DNA of 41,960 nt, from contig MVRS01000231.1 of the NCBI GenBank assembly GCA_002067975.1, forward strand, positions 1-41,960. The letters are read 5' to 3'. The notes beneath the pieces were generated by a model. It was not told the origin of the DNA and did not search any database. It worked only from the letters and a program-made list of their open reading frames with translations. Origin of the DNA: Syntrophorhabdus sp. PtaU1.Bin058. Its GTDB lineage: Bacteria; Desulfobacterota; Syntrophorhabdia; Syntrophorhabdales; Syntrophorhabdaceae. Both the position numbers and the translations under genes were made by a program. Of the stretch, positions 1 to 7,478 are shown piece after piece (within the stretch, counting starts at the first letter, position 1; the number at the start of each line of letters is the position of its first letter).

Positions 1-12
1 GAGATAAAATCC

Positions 13-26
13 GTAAGGCGTAAGGG
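13..26. repeat. Heptamer tandem repeat, 2 units (GTAAGGC, GTAAGGG)
   Basis: Two adjacent 7-bp units lie in the noncoding edge of the window. The same GTAAG-type word returns at 9215-9228 and, inverted, at 105-125 and 23010-23037. The 7-bp period is seen directly; function is unknown. Confidence 0.6.
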
Positions 27-104
27 GAAACTGCAGCAAAGAGCTGATGACTCACAGGTATCCCGCTACGCTCCATGCCCCTTGCACTACGCTTTAATCC
101 ACTC

Positions 105-155
105 ACGCCTTACGACTTACGGTCTTTCGATATACGATATACGAACTACGATATA
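105..155. repeat. Two abutting heptamer arrays downstream of the Nudix gene
   Basis: Positions 105-125 hold ACGCCTT, ACGACTT, ACGGTCT. Positions 128-155 hold CGATATA, CGATATA, CGAACTA, CGATATA. The second array recurs with the same unit order at 12738-12765 and almost fully at 28777-28804. It lies just past the stop codon of the minus-strand Nudix gene (163). Confidence 0.85.
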
Positions 156-162
156 CGGCTTT

Positions 163-1089
163 TTACGATATTCGGCTTTTATGGTACGGCACGCTGAGCC
201 CTTTTCGGAAGAGGATACGGGTGGATGAGTCTGAAGGAGTTGAGGGCCTGCCGTGGTCGATGACCTCCGGTATATCCCCCCTTTTGTACTGTTCGTAATC
301 AGGGTCCCAGGGGAAGGTGACGAACGGCTGGTCAGGCATATCCACATAGACAGGCTGGATAGGTCTTGATGTCTTTCTGTCTTTCAATGAGAGGAGGACT
401 TGTTCGATCCTTTCGAAACGGGCAAGGTCTTCGAGGGTCGCAATGGTAGGCGGCATGAGCAACATAGACCCTCTGAGGTTTTCTTCCAGTGCGTCCCGCG
501 GGGCGATCCATCGTTCGTCCGTTGTTTCTTTCCCGTCAGCCGATGCGGTCTGGTTTTCGGGCATAGGGGCGATAAAGAAATGTGTATAGAACCTGACGGG
601 TCTTCCCTCGGGCGTGATCCAGTGGGCAAAGTGGACGAACTGATCGAGGATATAGACAAGCCCTTCCTTCTCTGCTAAGTGAACGAGCGTCATTTTGCCT
701 CTCTGGAGAAGATCCCTGTAATTGTTAAAACGTTCCCGAACCTGGATGCCTTCATCGGCAACAGTCTCACCGGCCCTGTTCACTGCAAAGAGCACCCCCG
801 CCTCTTCAAACAGCTCCCTGACCCCCGTTATCCAGAAGGCGAGACTCTCCTCTTCTGAAAGCGTTCCATCGAGTATCTCTTTTGCCCTTGCAGGAACAAT
901 ACCCTTGCAGCGGATAAAGGTTTCCCGGTCCTTGTCCTGTAGATCCATAATACCGCCCGGAAAGACATGACTGCCTGCCATAAAGGTCTGTCGTTCCACG
1001 CGCTTTACAAGGAAGACCTTCAGTCCTCCATGTTTTTCTTCTTTCAGCAGTATGATTGCCGCTGATTTTTTTGGGTTTATAGCATCCAT
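163..1089 (-). CDS. Nudix hydrolase, NUDT19-like with split Nudix box
   Basis: A 308-residue Nudix-fold protein, expected to cleave a nucleoside diphosphate linked to another group; NUDT19-type relatives act on CoA or acyl-CoA. The glycine pair of the Nudix box is at residues 45-46 (HVFPGGIMD) but the REUxEExG helix appears only at 91-98 (RELFEEAG). The box is therefore split by about 40 residues, as in the NUDT19/RP2 group. The C-terminal half has no second recognised domain. It is divergent from the Memo gene. The ATG at 1089 has only a weak AGG upstream. A CoA-directed role would suit the acyl-CoA genes further right, but that is inference; substrate cannot be read from sequence. Confidence 0.85.
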   Translation of the reverse strand: MDAINPKKSAAIILLKEEKHGGLKVFLVKRVERQTFMAGSHVFPGGIMDLQDKDRETFIRCKGIVPARAKEILDGTLSEEESLAFWITGVRELFEEAGVLFAVNRAGETVADEGIQVRERFNNYRDLLQRGKMTLVHLAEKEGLVYILDQFVHFAHWITPEGRPVRFYTHFFIAPMPENQTASADGKETTDERWIAPRDALEENLRGSMLLMPPTIATLEDLARFERIEQVLLSLKDRKTSRPIQPVYVDMPDQPFVTFPWDPDYEQYKRGDIPEVIDHGRPSTPSDSSTRILFRKGLSVPYHKSRIS

Positions 1090-1151
1090 TTCGCCTATTC
1101 ACCAACCGTTTCCATTGTACCTTTTACGTTTCACGACTTCAAGTCTTGTTT

Positions 1152-1177
1152 ATATGGCAGGCCATATGTGGTATAAT
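1152..1177 (+). promoter_or_regulatory. Extended -10 promoter with palindrome for the Memo gene
   Basis: TGG-TATAAT at 1169-1177 is a perfect extended -10 element. Immediately upstream, 1152-1167 is an inverted repeat (ATATGGC, 2-nt spacer, GCCATAT) lying where a -35 box or operator would be. No good -35 is visible. Start of translation follows at 1214. Confidence 0.55.
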
Positions 1178-1213
1178 ATGACCCAAGGAATAAGGTCTAA
1201 GGAGAGCAATTCC

Positions 1214-2044
1214 ATGGGTTTGGTAAGAGAACCGGCAGTAAGCGGTATGTTTTATCCTGATGATCCGGAAGAGCTCAGAGAAGATATCGAAAGGTATCTC
1301 AAAAACGCCGCCATTTCTCCTGTACCGGGTCAGATCACCGGCATCATTGTGCCTCACGCAGGGTACGTGTATTCCGGGCAGGTAGCTGCATATGGATTCA
1401 AGACGATTGCGGACAGGGTATTTGATACGGTCATAGTGATGGCGCCAAGTCACAGGATCTATTTTGAAGGGGTTGCCGTTATGGAGAAGGGCAGTTACAG
1501 GACGCCGCTCGGCTTGGTAGGGATCGACGAGGAGACCGTTGCCGACCTTGTAAAATCGTCGGCTGCCATAAAACCATTTGCGGAGGCCCACAAAGGCGAG
1601 CATTCCCTTGAGGTGCAGATCCCCTTTCTGCAGTCCCTTTTAAAGGATTTTACCATTGTCCCTTTGATCATGGGCACGCAGACCGTTGATCTCTGCACGG
1701 TATTGTCGGATTGTATCGAGGACGTGATCCGGAAGGGTAACAGGAAATTTCTTGTCGTCGGGAGCACTGATCTGTCCCACTACCACCCTTATTCGGCGGC
1801 GGTAAAACTTGACGGCGTCATTGCCGGTCATCTCGAACATTTCGATATCAAGGGTATGATCAAAGACCTCGATATGAGCAAAGGCGAGGCATGCGGAGCC
1901 GGGCCCATGCTCACAACGATGATGGTGTCGGAGAAACTTGGCGCGCAGCACAGCCGGGTAATGAAGTACGCAAATTCAGGCGATGTCTCCGGTGACAAAA
2001 GCGCTGTTGTCGGCTACGTATCGGCAGTATTTTACAGGTCCTGA
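1214..2044 (+). CDS. amrB: Memo family protein (AmmeMemoRadiSam system protein B)
   Basis: A 276-residue member of the Memo/extradiol-dioxygenase-like family. The opening REPAVSGMFYP motif and VPHAGYVYSG (about residues 46-55) carry the conserved N-terminal His, and GSTDLSHYHPY later carries further conserved His residues; together these are the expected metal ligands. The ATG at 1214 is chosen over upstream in-frame codons because AAGGAG lies at 1199-1204 and homology starts right there. The stop is 12 bases before the AMMECR1 gene. In the AmmeMemoRadiSam system the Memo protein, AMMECR1 and a radical SAM enzyme occur together; the radical SAM gene is not in this window. The biochemical role is not established in bacteria. 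Confidence 0.9.
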   Translation: MGLVREPAVSGMFYPDDPEELREDIERYLKNAAISPVPGQITGIIVPHAGYVYSGQVAAYGFKTIADRVFDTVIVMAPSHRIYFEGVAVMEKGSYRTPLGLVGIDEETVADLVKSSAAIKPFAEAHKGEHSLEVQIPFLQSLLKDFTIVPLIMGTQTVDLCTVLSDCIEDVIRKGNRKFLVVGSTDLSHYHPYSAAVKLDGVIAGHLEHFDIKGMIKDLDMSKGEACGAGPMLTTMMVSEKLGAQHSRVMKYANSGDVSGDKSAVVGYVSAVFYRS

Positions 2045-2056
2045 CAGGTGTTATCA

Positions 2057-2590
2057 ATGGATCTCACCGAAGAAGAAAAGAACCGGCTTAAGCAGATAGC
2101 ACGGGATACAATAGAAGGAGTCCTTTTCGGGACCGATAAGAAATCTCCCGAGATACCGGAGAGGCTGAACGAAAAGAGAGGCGCCTTTGTAACGGTAAAA
2201 AGGAAGGGTGAATTAAGGGGCTGCATAGGATACATAAAGGGTTTTCTGCCTCTCCATGAGACCATCAGGGAGATGGCCATCCAGGCGGCATTCCACGATC
2301 CCCGGTTTAATCCCGTCAACAAAGATGAATGGAAGGATATCGATGTTGAGATATCTGTTCTCACACCGATGAAAAAGATAGATGACGTGAGCGAGATAGA
2401 GGTCGGTGTCCACGGTCTGTACATCGAGAAAGGGAGATATTCTGGTCTTTTGCTCCCGCAGGTCGCTACGGAGTATAGCCTCGACAGGACGGCCTTTCTC
2501 GAACATACCTGCTACAAGGCAGGACTTCCAAAGGACGCGTGGAAGTCAAGGGATACTCACATCTATATCTTTTCGGCAGAGGTTTTCTGA
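2057..2590 (+). CDS. amrA: AMMECR1 domain protein (AmmeMemoRadiSam system protein A)
   Basis: A 177-residue single-domain AMMECR1 protein. The hallmark LRGCIGYI motif sits near residue 55, followed by the conserved LHETIREMAIQAAFHDPRF segment and the C-terminal WKSRDTHIYIFSAEVF-type ending. The ATG at 2057 is preferred over the GTG at 2048 because AGG at 2046-2048 gives reasonable spacing. It follows the Memo gene by 12 bases, so the two are almost certainly cotranscribed. Known family data link AMMECR1 and Memo proteins to an unassigned radical-SAM-dependent process. No other domain or transmembrane segment is seen. Confidence 0.92.
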   Translation: MDLTEEEKNRLKQIARDTIEGVLFGTDKKSPEIPERLNEKRGAFVTVKRKGELRGCIGYIKGFLPLHETIREMAIQAAFHDPRFNPVNKDEWKDIDVEISVLTPMKKIDDVSEIEVGVHGLYIEKGRYSGLLLPQVATEYSLDRTAFLEHTCYKAGLPKDAWKSRDTHIYIFSAEVF

Positions 2591-2604
2591 GAGGCTGCAA
2601 AGCC

Positions 2605-2618
2605 GTCAGCTGTCAGAC
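2605..2618. repeat. Heptamer pair GTCAGCT, GTCAGAC
   Basis: Two 7-bp units lie between the AMMECR1 and DUF1858 genes. The flanking word GCCGTCAGC also occurs near 12461. Short, so it is supported mainly by its similarity to the other arrays. Confidence 0.4.
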
Positions 2619-2654
2619 CAATCCTGACAGGAATCTATAAAGGAGTTTGATGGG

Positions 2655-2852
2655 ATGATCGACAAAAAGATGTCAATCGAGGAAATCGTAAAAAAATATC
2701 CGGAGACCATTCCGGTCTTCGAAAAGTATGGATTGGGCTGTGTCGGATGCGAGGCCGCCCTCTTTGAAGATGTTCAGCAGGGCGCCGCGATCCACGGCAT
2801 CGATATCGATGCGCTTTTGAACAGCCTCAACCAGGTTCTCAGAAAAGATTGA
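2655..2852 (+). CDS. DUF1858 domain protein (small disulfide/redox-type)
   Basis: A 65-residue protein that is essentially one DUF1858 domain. It has the pattern of a helical N-terminus (MSIEEIVKKYPETIPVFEKYGLGCVGC) followed by a CxxC-like pair at Cys29 and Cys32, then a GAAIHGIDIDALLNSLN helix. The same fold forms the N-terminus of ScdA/RIC iron-sulfur repair proteins, which suggests redox or metal handling. AGGAG at 2641-2645 fits the ATG at 2655; an ATG at 2650 meets a stop at once. It leads into the molybdenum-hydroxylase maturation genes, 22 bases before MocA. Function is inferred from the family only. Confidence 0.8.
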   Translation: MIDKKMSIEEIVKKYPETIPVFEKYGLGCVGCEAALFEDVQQGAAIHGIDIDALLNSLNQVLRKD

Positions 2853-2874
2853 CAATAGTCTTTCAACCGATATT

Positions 2875-3480
2875 ATGAAACCGGTATATACAGTCATCCT
2901 TGCCGCAGGGGCATCGAGAAGGCTCGGATACAACAAGCTTCTCCTTAAGATAGATGGTGAAACGGTCATCAGAAGGGCAATAATGCCTTTTCTGCGGCCC
3001 CCCATAGAAAAGGTCTTTGTTGTCACGGGAAACGCACCTGATGCGATCGCACGGGAACTTGCCGGTTTCCCCGTGGAGATTATCTCCAACAGGGAGTCGG
3101 CGAAAGGGATGTCGACCTCTGTAAGGGCCTCCCTTCCTTTTCTTGTGGAGGCGAAGGGGGTCTTTTTCCAGCTCGGCGATAAGCCCTTTGTCACGGGTGA
3201 GATAATCGACGGTATACTCGACGTGTTTTTTACGAACAAGGCCCCGATCGTGCTGCCGGTATTTAAAGGCGAAAAGGGACACCCCGTTCTCATCGATATC
3301 CGGCGATACGTTCATGATATGGAACTCCTTGAGGGCGACAGGGGTTTGAGGGAAATTATAGAAAAACATTCTGAAGATGTGCTATACATAGAGGGTAATG
3401 AAGGAAACATCTTTGATATCGATTCAGTGGAAGAGATCAATCTTTTGAGAGAAAGGGGCTACAGAGTTGAAAAAGATTAG
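2875..3480 (+). CDS. mocA: MocA-like molybdenum cofactor nucleotidyltransferase
   Basis: A 201-residue MobA-like NTP transferase. The signature LAAGASRRLGYNKLLL spans roughly residues 10-25, with the metal-binding QLGDKPF segment near residue 100 and KGHPVLI near 139. MocA adds CMP to molybdopterin to make MCD for xanthine-dehydrogenase-type hydroxylases, while MobA makes the guanine form. The neighbours XdhC and YqeB favour the MocA reading. Its 3' end overlaps the next gene by 14 bases, which indicates tight coexpression. Exact nucleotide specificity cannot be proved from the sequence. Confidence 0.87.
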   Translation: MKPVYTVILAAGASRRLGYNKLLLKIDGETVIRRAIMPFLRPPIEKVFVVTGNAPDAIARELAGFPVEIISNRESAKGMSTSVRASLPFLVEAKGVFFQLGDKPFVTGEIIDGILDVFFTNKAPIVLPVFKGEKGHPVLIDIRRYVHDMELLEGDRGLREIIEKHSEDVLYIEGNEGNIFDIDSVEEINLLRERGYRVEKD

Positions 3481-4483
3481 CGTCGAAGAGGCACTCGGTA
3501 CTGTTCTCGCCCATGATATTACCGAGATTATCCCCGGCAAGAAGAAGGACGTTGCATTCCGGAGAGGGAAGGTAATCGAGAAAGAGGACATAGAAAAGCT
3601 CTTGGACCTCGGGAAGAGAAACCTCTATGTCTTCGAGGGAGAGATCAGGGGGGTACACGAGAACGAGGCGGGCATGAGGATAGCTCAGGCCATTATGGAC
3701 GAGCATATGGAGCCGTTGCCCCCGAAGGAAGGCAAGGTCAGCATTGTGAGCAAGGTGAACGGACTCTTTTACGTCAACGACCGGTACCTCTATGAGATGA
3801 ACAAGATCAAGGACGTCCTCCTGAGCACGGTGCCGAACAGACACCCCGTCAAGCCGGGTGATGTCGTTGCGGCAACAAGGATCATCCCGCTCTACATAAA
3901 AGAACGTGAACTGAAAAAGGTTGAACGGGTGGGAGAACAGGGCATTATAAGGATAAGCCCTTTCAGGCAACTGAAGGTAGGCCTTGTAATCACAGGGACC
4001 GAGGTCTACAGCGAAAGGGTACCTGACGGCTCCCACATCGTTGAGAAGAAAATAAAGGGTTACGGCCTGACGGTGGTGGACAAAAAGATCGTGCCTGACG
4101 ATATATCGATGATAAGGGATGCTATTAAGGCGCAGCTTGATATGGGAGCCGATATCGTTATGACCACCGCCGGTCTTTCCGTCGATCCCGACGATGTGAC
4201 GAAGGAAGGCATAGAGGCAACCGGGGCAGAGGTCCTGTTTTACGGGACGCCCGTTTTCCCGGGGGCAATGTTTCTTGTTGCACGTCTGAAAGGGAAGTAT
4301 ATCCTCGGCGCCCCGGCATGTATTTACTATAATAGGTATACCGTTATGGATATTATACTCACAAGGATCATGGCCGGCGAGAAGATGCATAAAAAGGATA
4401 TGGTAAAACTCTCTTACGGAGGATTGTGCCTGCAATGCAGTGTCTGCCATTATCCGACCTGTTTCTTCGGGAAAGGACCGTGA
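3467..4483 (+). CDS. MoeA/MogA-like molybdopterin-binding protein with Cys-rich tail
   Basis: A 338-residue protein with a MoCF_biosynth (MogA/MoeA G-domain) core. TAGLSVDPDDVT and GTPVFPGAMF (roughly residues 240-265) are the family's molybdopterin-binding loops. The last 20 residues carry Cys321, Cys324, Cys327 and Cys332 in a CxxCxxCxxxxC arrangement that could hold an iron-sulfur cluster or zinc. It starts with TTG at 3467, inside the end of mocA, with AAAGGGG at 3452-3458 as ribosome site. In selenium-dependent molybdenum hydroxylase clusters such a protein accompanies YqeB and XdhC and probably handles molybdate insertion or pterin transfer. It lacks the full MoeA domain set. Confidence 0.8.
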   Translation: MKKISVEEALGTVLAHDITEIIPGKKKDVAFRRGKVIEKEDIEKLLDLGKRNLYVFEGEIRGVHENEAGMRIAQAIMDEHMEPLPPKEGKVSIVSKVNGLFYVNDRYLYEMNKIKDVLLSTVPNRHPVKPGDVVAATRIIPLYIKERELKKVERVGEQGIIRISPFRQLKVGLVITGTEVYSERVPDGSHIVEKKIKGYGLTVVDKKIVPDDISMIRDAIKAQLDMGADIVMTTAGLSVDPDDVTKEGIEATGAEVLFYGTPVFPGAMFLVARLKGKYILGAPACIYYNRYTVMDIILTRIMAGEKMHKKDMVKLSYGGLCLQCSVCHYPTCFFGKGP

Positions 4484-4486
4484 TGG

Positions 4487-4514
4487 ATTTGAAATTTGAG
4501 ATTTGAAATTTGAA
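4487..4514. repeat. Heptamer array of ATTTGAA/ATTTGAG, 4 units
   Basis: Units ATTTGAA, ATTTGAG, ATTTGAA, ATTTGAA fill the short gap between the molybdopterin-binding gene and yqeB, ending just before the ribosome site of yqeB. Word composition differs from the other arrays but the 7-bp period is the same. Confidence 0.85.
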
Positions 4515-4525
4515 ATGTACGGAGA

Positions 4526-5344
4526 ATGAAATTGAATAATATTACGGATCTGACGGTGTTGATAAAGGGTGCGGGCGAGATGGCGACAGGTGTTGCCCAC
4601 AGGCTCTTTATGGCAAATATAACAAAGATAGTAATGACAGAGATCGCACGGCCTATCGCGGTAAGGAGGACAGTCGCGTTTTCCGAGGCAATTTACGGAG
4701 GAAGGGCAAAGGTGGAGGGCGTCACGGCGGAACTGGTCGATACGGCCAAAGACGTCGGGCGTGCCTGGAAGAAGAGACGGATCGCCGTTCTCGTAGATCC
4801 GAAATGGAAGGCAATTGCCGCCCTGAAGCCTGATGTGGTCGTCGATGCTATCATGGCAAAGAAAAACCTGGGGACTGAAAAGAATGAAGCACCCCTTGTA
4901 ATCGGGGTGGGGCCGGGTTTTATCGCTCCCGTTAATGTACACTTAGTTGTTGAAAGCAACAGGGGGCATGACCTCGGGCGTGTTATCCATAAAGGGTCAA
5001 CGGAGGCCCACACGGGGATCCCCGGGGTTGTCATGGGATATACAACCGAACGAGTGTTGCGGTCGCCGCATGCGGGAACAATAAAACATGCCGGCAGGAA
5101 GATTGGTGATCGTGTAAAAAAGGGGGACATCGTGGCTTACGTGAACAAGACCCCTGTGGAGGCGCCTTTTGATGGCGTCCTCAGGGGACTGATCCGCGAG
5201 GTCAAGGTACCGGCCAAAGAGAAGATAGGAGATATTGACCCGCGGGGGAAAAAGGAATGGTGCCACACGATTACCGAAAAGGCAAGGGCGATCGGCGGCG
5301 GCGTGCTGGAAGGGATAATGCACGCGTATAACGTTAATCGATAA
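4526..5344 (+). CDS. yqeB: YqeB, selenium-dependent molybdenum hydroxylase maturation protein
   Basis: A 272-residue protein of the EF2563/YqeB family, a marker of selenium-dependent molybdenum hydroxylases. The N-terminal LIKGAGEMATGVAHRLF (about residues 11-27) is a glycine-rich dinucleotide-type loop. PVEAPFDGVLRGLI in the C-terminal third resembles a biotinyl/lipoyl-like turn. In the family it is thought to help place labile selenium on the molybdenum cofactor. The ATG at 4526 is one base after GGAG (4521-4524), which is too close. The in-frame TTG at 4532, 7 bases from GGAG, may be the true start. It is bracketed by MocA/MoeA-like genes and XdhC; no hydroxylase subunit is visible here. 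Confidence 0.88.
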   Translation: MKLNNITDLTVLIKGAGEMATGVAHRLFMANITKIVMTEIARPIAVRRTVAFSEAIYGGRAKVEGVTAELVDTAKDVGRAWKKRRIAVLVDPKWKAIAALKPDVVVDAIMAKKNLGTEKNEAPLVIGVGPGFIAPVNVHLVVESNRGHDLGRVIHKGSTEAHTGIPGVVMGYTTERVLRSPHAGTIKHAGRKIGDRVKKGDIVAYVNKTPVEAPFDGVLRGLIREVKVPAKEKIGDIDPRGKKEWCHTITEKARAIGGGVLEGIMHAYNVNR

Positions 5345-5388
5345 AAAACCGTCAGGCTTGAGGCGTCAGGCGATTAGCCCCTTATCCC

Positions 5389-5416
5389 TTACGCCTTCCG
5401 ACTTACGGATTTACAG
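5389..5416. repeat. Heptamer array TTACGCC, TTCCGAC, TTACGGA, TTTACAG
   Basis: Four 7-bp units separate yqeB from xdhC and run into the ribosome site AGGAG (5415-5419). A related array with the same flanking words (GGCGATTA then CCCCTTA) lies at 22984-23037. Confidence 0.75.
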
Positions 5417-5424
5417 GAGCTTTG

Positions 5425-6429
5425 ATGATGAATATCTATGAGACCATAGAGCAGTATCTTACGGAGGGCAGGATCGGTATCCTTGCAACGGTTATCTACA
5501 GGGATGGTTCTGCACCAAGAGATGTCGGGGCAAAGATGCTGGTGGGGGAAGATGGAAAATGTTTCGGCACCGTGGGCGGCGGCAGGCTTGAGGGCGATGC
5601 ATGCAGGGAAGCCATGAATATCATGCACAAGGGCGAACTGAAGATACTCAGCGTAAGGATGGATTCCAAGGCGGTAGCCGATGACGGAATGCTCTGCGGC
5701 GGAAACGTCGATATCCTCCTGGAGCCTGTCCTGCAGAAATATAAAGGAGTGTATAAAAGGATCGGAGAGATGCTGCAGCAGGATGCACGGGGTGTTGTCG
5801 TTACAAAATTCGGCGACAATGTCTTTTCAAAGACATTTATCGAAGAAGATCTTTCCGTAACGGGAGATACGCTCCCGGAGAAAGAGACAGGGGAACTGCT
5901 CAACTATTTACATGAGAAAAGGCCTTACTACGTATCGGGTGGAATGATCATTGAACCTCTTCAGTCGTTATCAGTGCTCTATGTCTTCGGGGCAGGCCAT
6001 ATATCGCAGTTTCTCGCCTGCATTGCGAAGACCGTCGATTTTCACGTCGTCGTCATCGACGACAGGAAGGAATTCGCAAACAGGGAGCGCTTCCCCGACG
6101 CCGCAGAGATCATTGTCGACGATTTTCATAAAGTGATGGATCGTCTTGATTTCACCGGAAAGGAATACGTGGCAATAGTTACGAGGGGACATCAGTATGA
6201 CGCAGACGTTCTGGAAGAGGCCCTGAAGAAAAAAACGAAGTACGTAGGCATGATAGGGAGTCGGAGAAAGGTCAGGATCATATTAGACCATATGCGGCAA
6301 AGCGGTTTTGACGAGGAAGCCATAGCAAACGTCCATTCGCCCATAGGTCTCAGTATCCACGCCGAAACTCCCCAGGAGATAGCGGTGAGCATTGTGGCCG
6401 AGCTTATCGCAGTACGGAGAACACGGTAG
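5425..6429 (+). CDS. xdhC: XdhC/CoxI family molybdenum hydroxylase maturation factor
   Basis: A 334-residue XdhC-type protein. The N-terminal XdhC_CoxI domain shows GSAPRDVGAKM and GTVGGGRLEGDA (about residues 29-60) and DDGMLCGGNVDILLEP (about 87-102). The C-terminal Rossmann domain starts at LYVFGAGHISQFLA, followed by the acidic VVIDDR strand end and MIGSRRK. XdhC binds sulfurated cofactor and loads it into xanthine-dehydrogenase-like enzymes. Three candidate starts lie close together; the ATGs at 5425 or 5428 suit AGGAG at 5415-5419 better than the TTG at 5422. It completes the maturation set that starts with MocA. The sigma factor gene begins 6 bases later. Confidence 0.92.
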   Translation: MMNIYETIEQYLTEGRIGILATVIYRDGSAPRDVGAKMLVGEDGKCFGTVGGGRLEGDACREAMNIMHKGELKILSVRMDSKAVADDGMLCGGNVDILLEPVLQKYKGVYKRIGEMLQQDARGVVVTKFGDNVFSKTFIEEDLSVTGDTLPEKETGELLNYLHEKRPYYVSGGMIIEPLQSLSVLYVFGAGHISQFLACIAKTVDFHVVVIDDRKEFANRERFPDAAEIIVDDFHKVMDRLDFTGKEYVAIVTRGHQYDADVLEEALKKKTKYVGMIGSRRKVRIILDHMRQSGFDEEAIANVHSPIGLSIHAETPQEIAVSIVAELIAVRRTR

Positions 6430-6435
6430 TTTTTC

Positions 6436-7338
6436 ATGGAAGACATTTTACTTGATGCACAGGAAAACCTGGGAAAGAAGGGGGAAGAGGAAGGCGCTCT
6501 TCCCGCGCAATTCGATCCCCTCAAACGATACCTCTCGGAATTGTCAAAATATCCCGTCCTCTCGAGGGAAGAAGAGTTCGAGATCGCAAAGAAGATCTAT
6601 GAAAACAAAGACAGGAATGCTGCGCAGCGGCTCGTCATTTCAAACCTGCGGCTTGTCGTGAAGATATCCCTTGAGTATTACAGCACCTATCTCAATATCC
6701 TTGATCTCATCCAGGAAGGTAACGTCGGGCTTCTCCACGCGGTAAAGAAATATAATCCCTATAAGGGGACTAAATTTTCCACCTACGCCTCTTTCTGGAT
6801 CAGGGCCTACATTCTTAAATATATTATGGACTCCTGGAGTCTTGTAAAGATCGGAACAACGCAGAGCCAGAGGAAGCTGTTTTACAGGCTGAACAAGGAG
6901 AAACAAAAACTCGAAGCGCTCGGCGTGTTTCCTGCACCGCAGCTTCTGGCAAGCACCCTTGACGTGAAAGAGGGTGAGATCGAGGATATGCAGAAACGCC
7001 TGGCATATGCCGACGTATCCCTCGGGTCTCCTTTGCACGATGAGAGCGATGACACGATCATGGATATGATAAAGACCGATGAAAATGTCGAGGAGGTTGT
7101 TGCCGATAAGGAAAAAAGCGAGATCGTTACTGCAAAGGTGGCAGAATTCAAGAAGACCCTGAACGAGAAGGAACTCTTTATCTTTGAAAACAGGATACTC
7201 TCGGAGGAGCCTTTGACACTGCAGGAGATAGGCACCAAATTCCGTATCTCCAGGGAACGTGCCCGGCAGATAGAGAACAGGGTCCTGAAGAAATTCAAGG
7301 ACAGATTCAAGACCGAATTCAAACAGTTCGATTTTTAG
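6436..7338 (+). CDS. rpoH: RNA polymerase sigma-32 type factor
   Basis: A 300-residue group 3 sigma-70 family protein most like RpoH. Region 1.2/2.1 is PLKRYLSELSKYPVLSREEE; region 2.2 is LRLVVKISLEY; region 2.3-2.4 is NPYKGTKFSTYASFWIRAYI. QSQRKLFYRLNKEK (about residue 142) matches the RpoH box. Region 4.2 is the helix-turn-helix in LTLQEIGTKFRISRERARQIENRVLKKF. It therefore directs polymerase to heat-shock-type promoters. It starts 6 bases after xdhC with no close ribosome site, so expression may be partly coupled to xdhC. No anti-sigma gene is adjacent. Confidence 0.9.
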   Translation: MEDILLDAQENLGKKGEEEGALPAQFDPLKRYLSELSKYPVLSREEEFEIAKKIYENKDRNAAQRLVISNLRLVVKISLEYYSTYLNILDLIQEGNVGLLHAVKKYNPYKGTKFSTYASFWIRAYILKYIMDSWSLVKIGTTQSQRKLFYRLNKEKQKLEALGVFPAPQLLASTLDVKEGEIEDMQKRLAYADVSLGSPLHDESDDTIMDMIKTDENVEEVVADKEKSEIVTAKVAEFKKTLNEKELFIFENRILSEEPLTLQEIGTKFRISRERARQIENRVLKKFKDRFKTEFKQFDF

Positions 7339-7343
7339 ATCAT

Positions 7344-7459
7344 AGTAGATCGTATATAGTATATCGTATATCGAAGATTCTCAACATGGCATTCGCTGCC
7401 AAGCGTTCAACGTCAGAGGTGTAAGGAGAAGTCGTGACATACGAAATACGATATACCGT
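7344..7459. repeat. Two heptamer arrays between rpoH and ccdA
   Basis: Positions 7344-7378 hold AGTAGAT, CGTATAT, AGTATAT, CGTATAT, CGAAGAT. Positions 7439-7459 hold ATACGAA, ATACGAT, ATACCGT. A small inverted repeat (ACCGTCA, GT, TGACGGT) follows at 7455-7470. Both flanking genes end here (convergent), and no classical terminator with a T-run is visible. Confidence 0.75.
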
Positions 7460-7478
7460 CAGTTGACGGTGGCACATT

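Noticed and set aside
3437-4942. Long open frame on the minus strand over the MoeA-like gene
   Set aside because: It is the reverse shadow of two well-supported genes, with no family resemblance and Cys/His-rich random composition.
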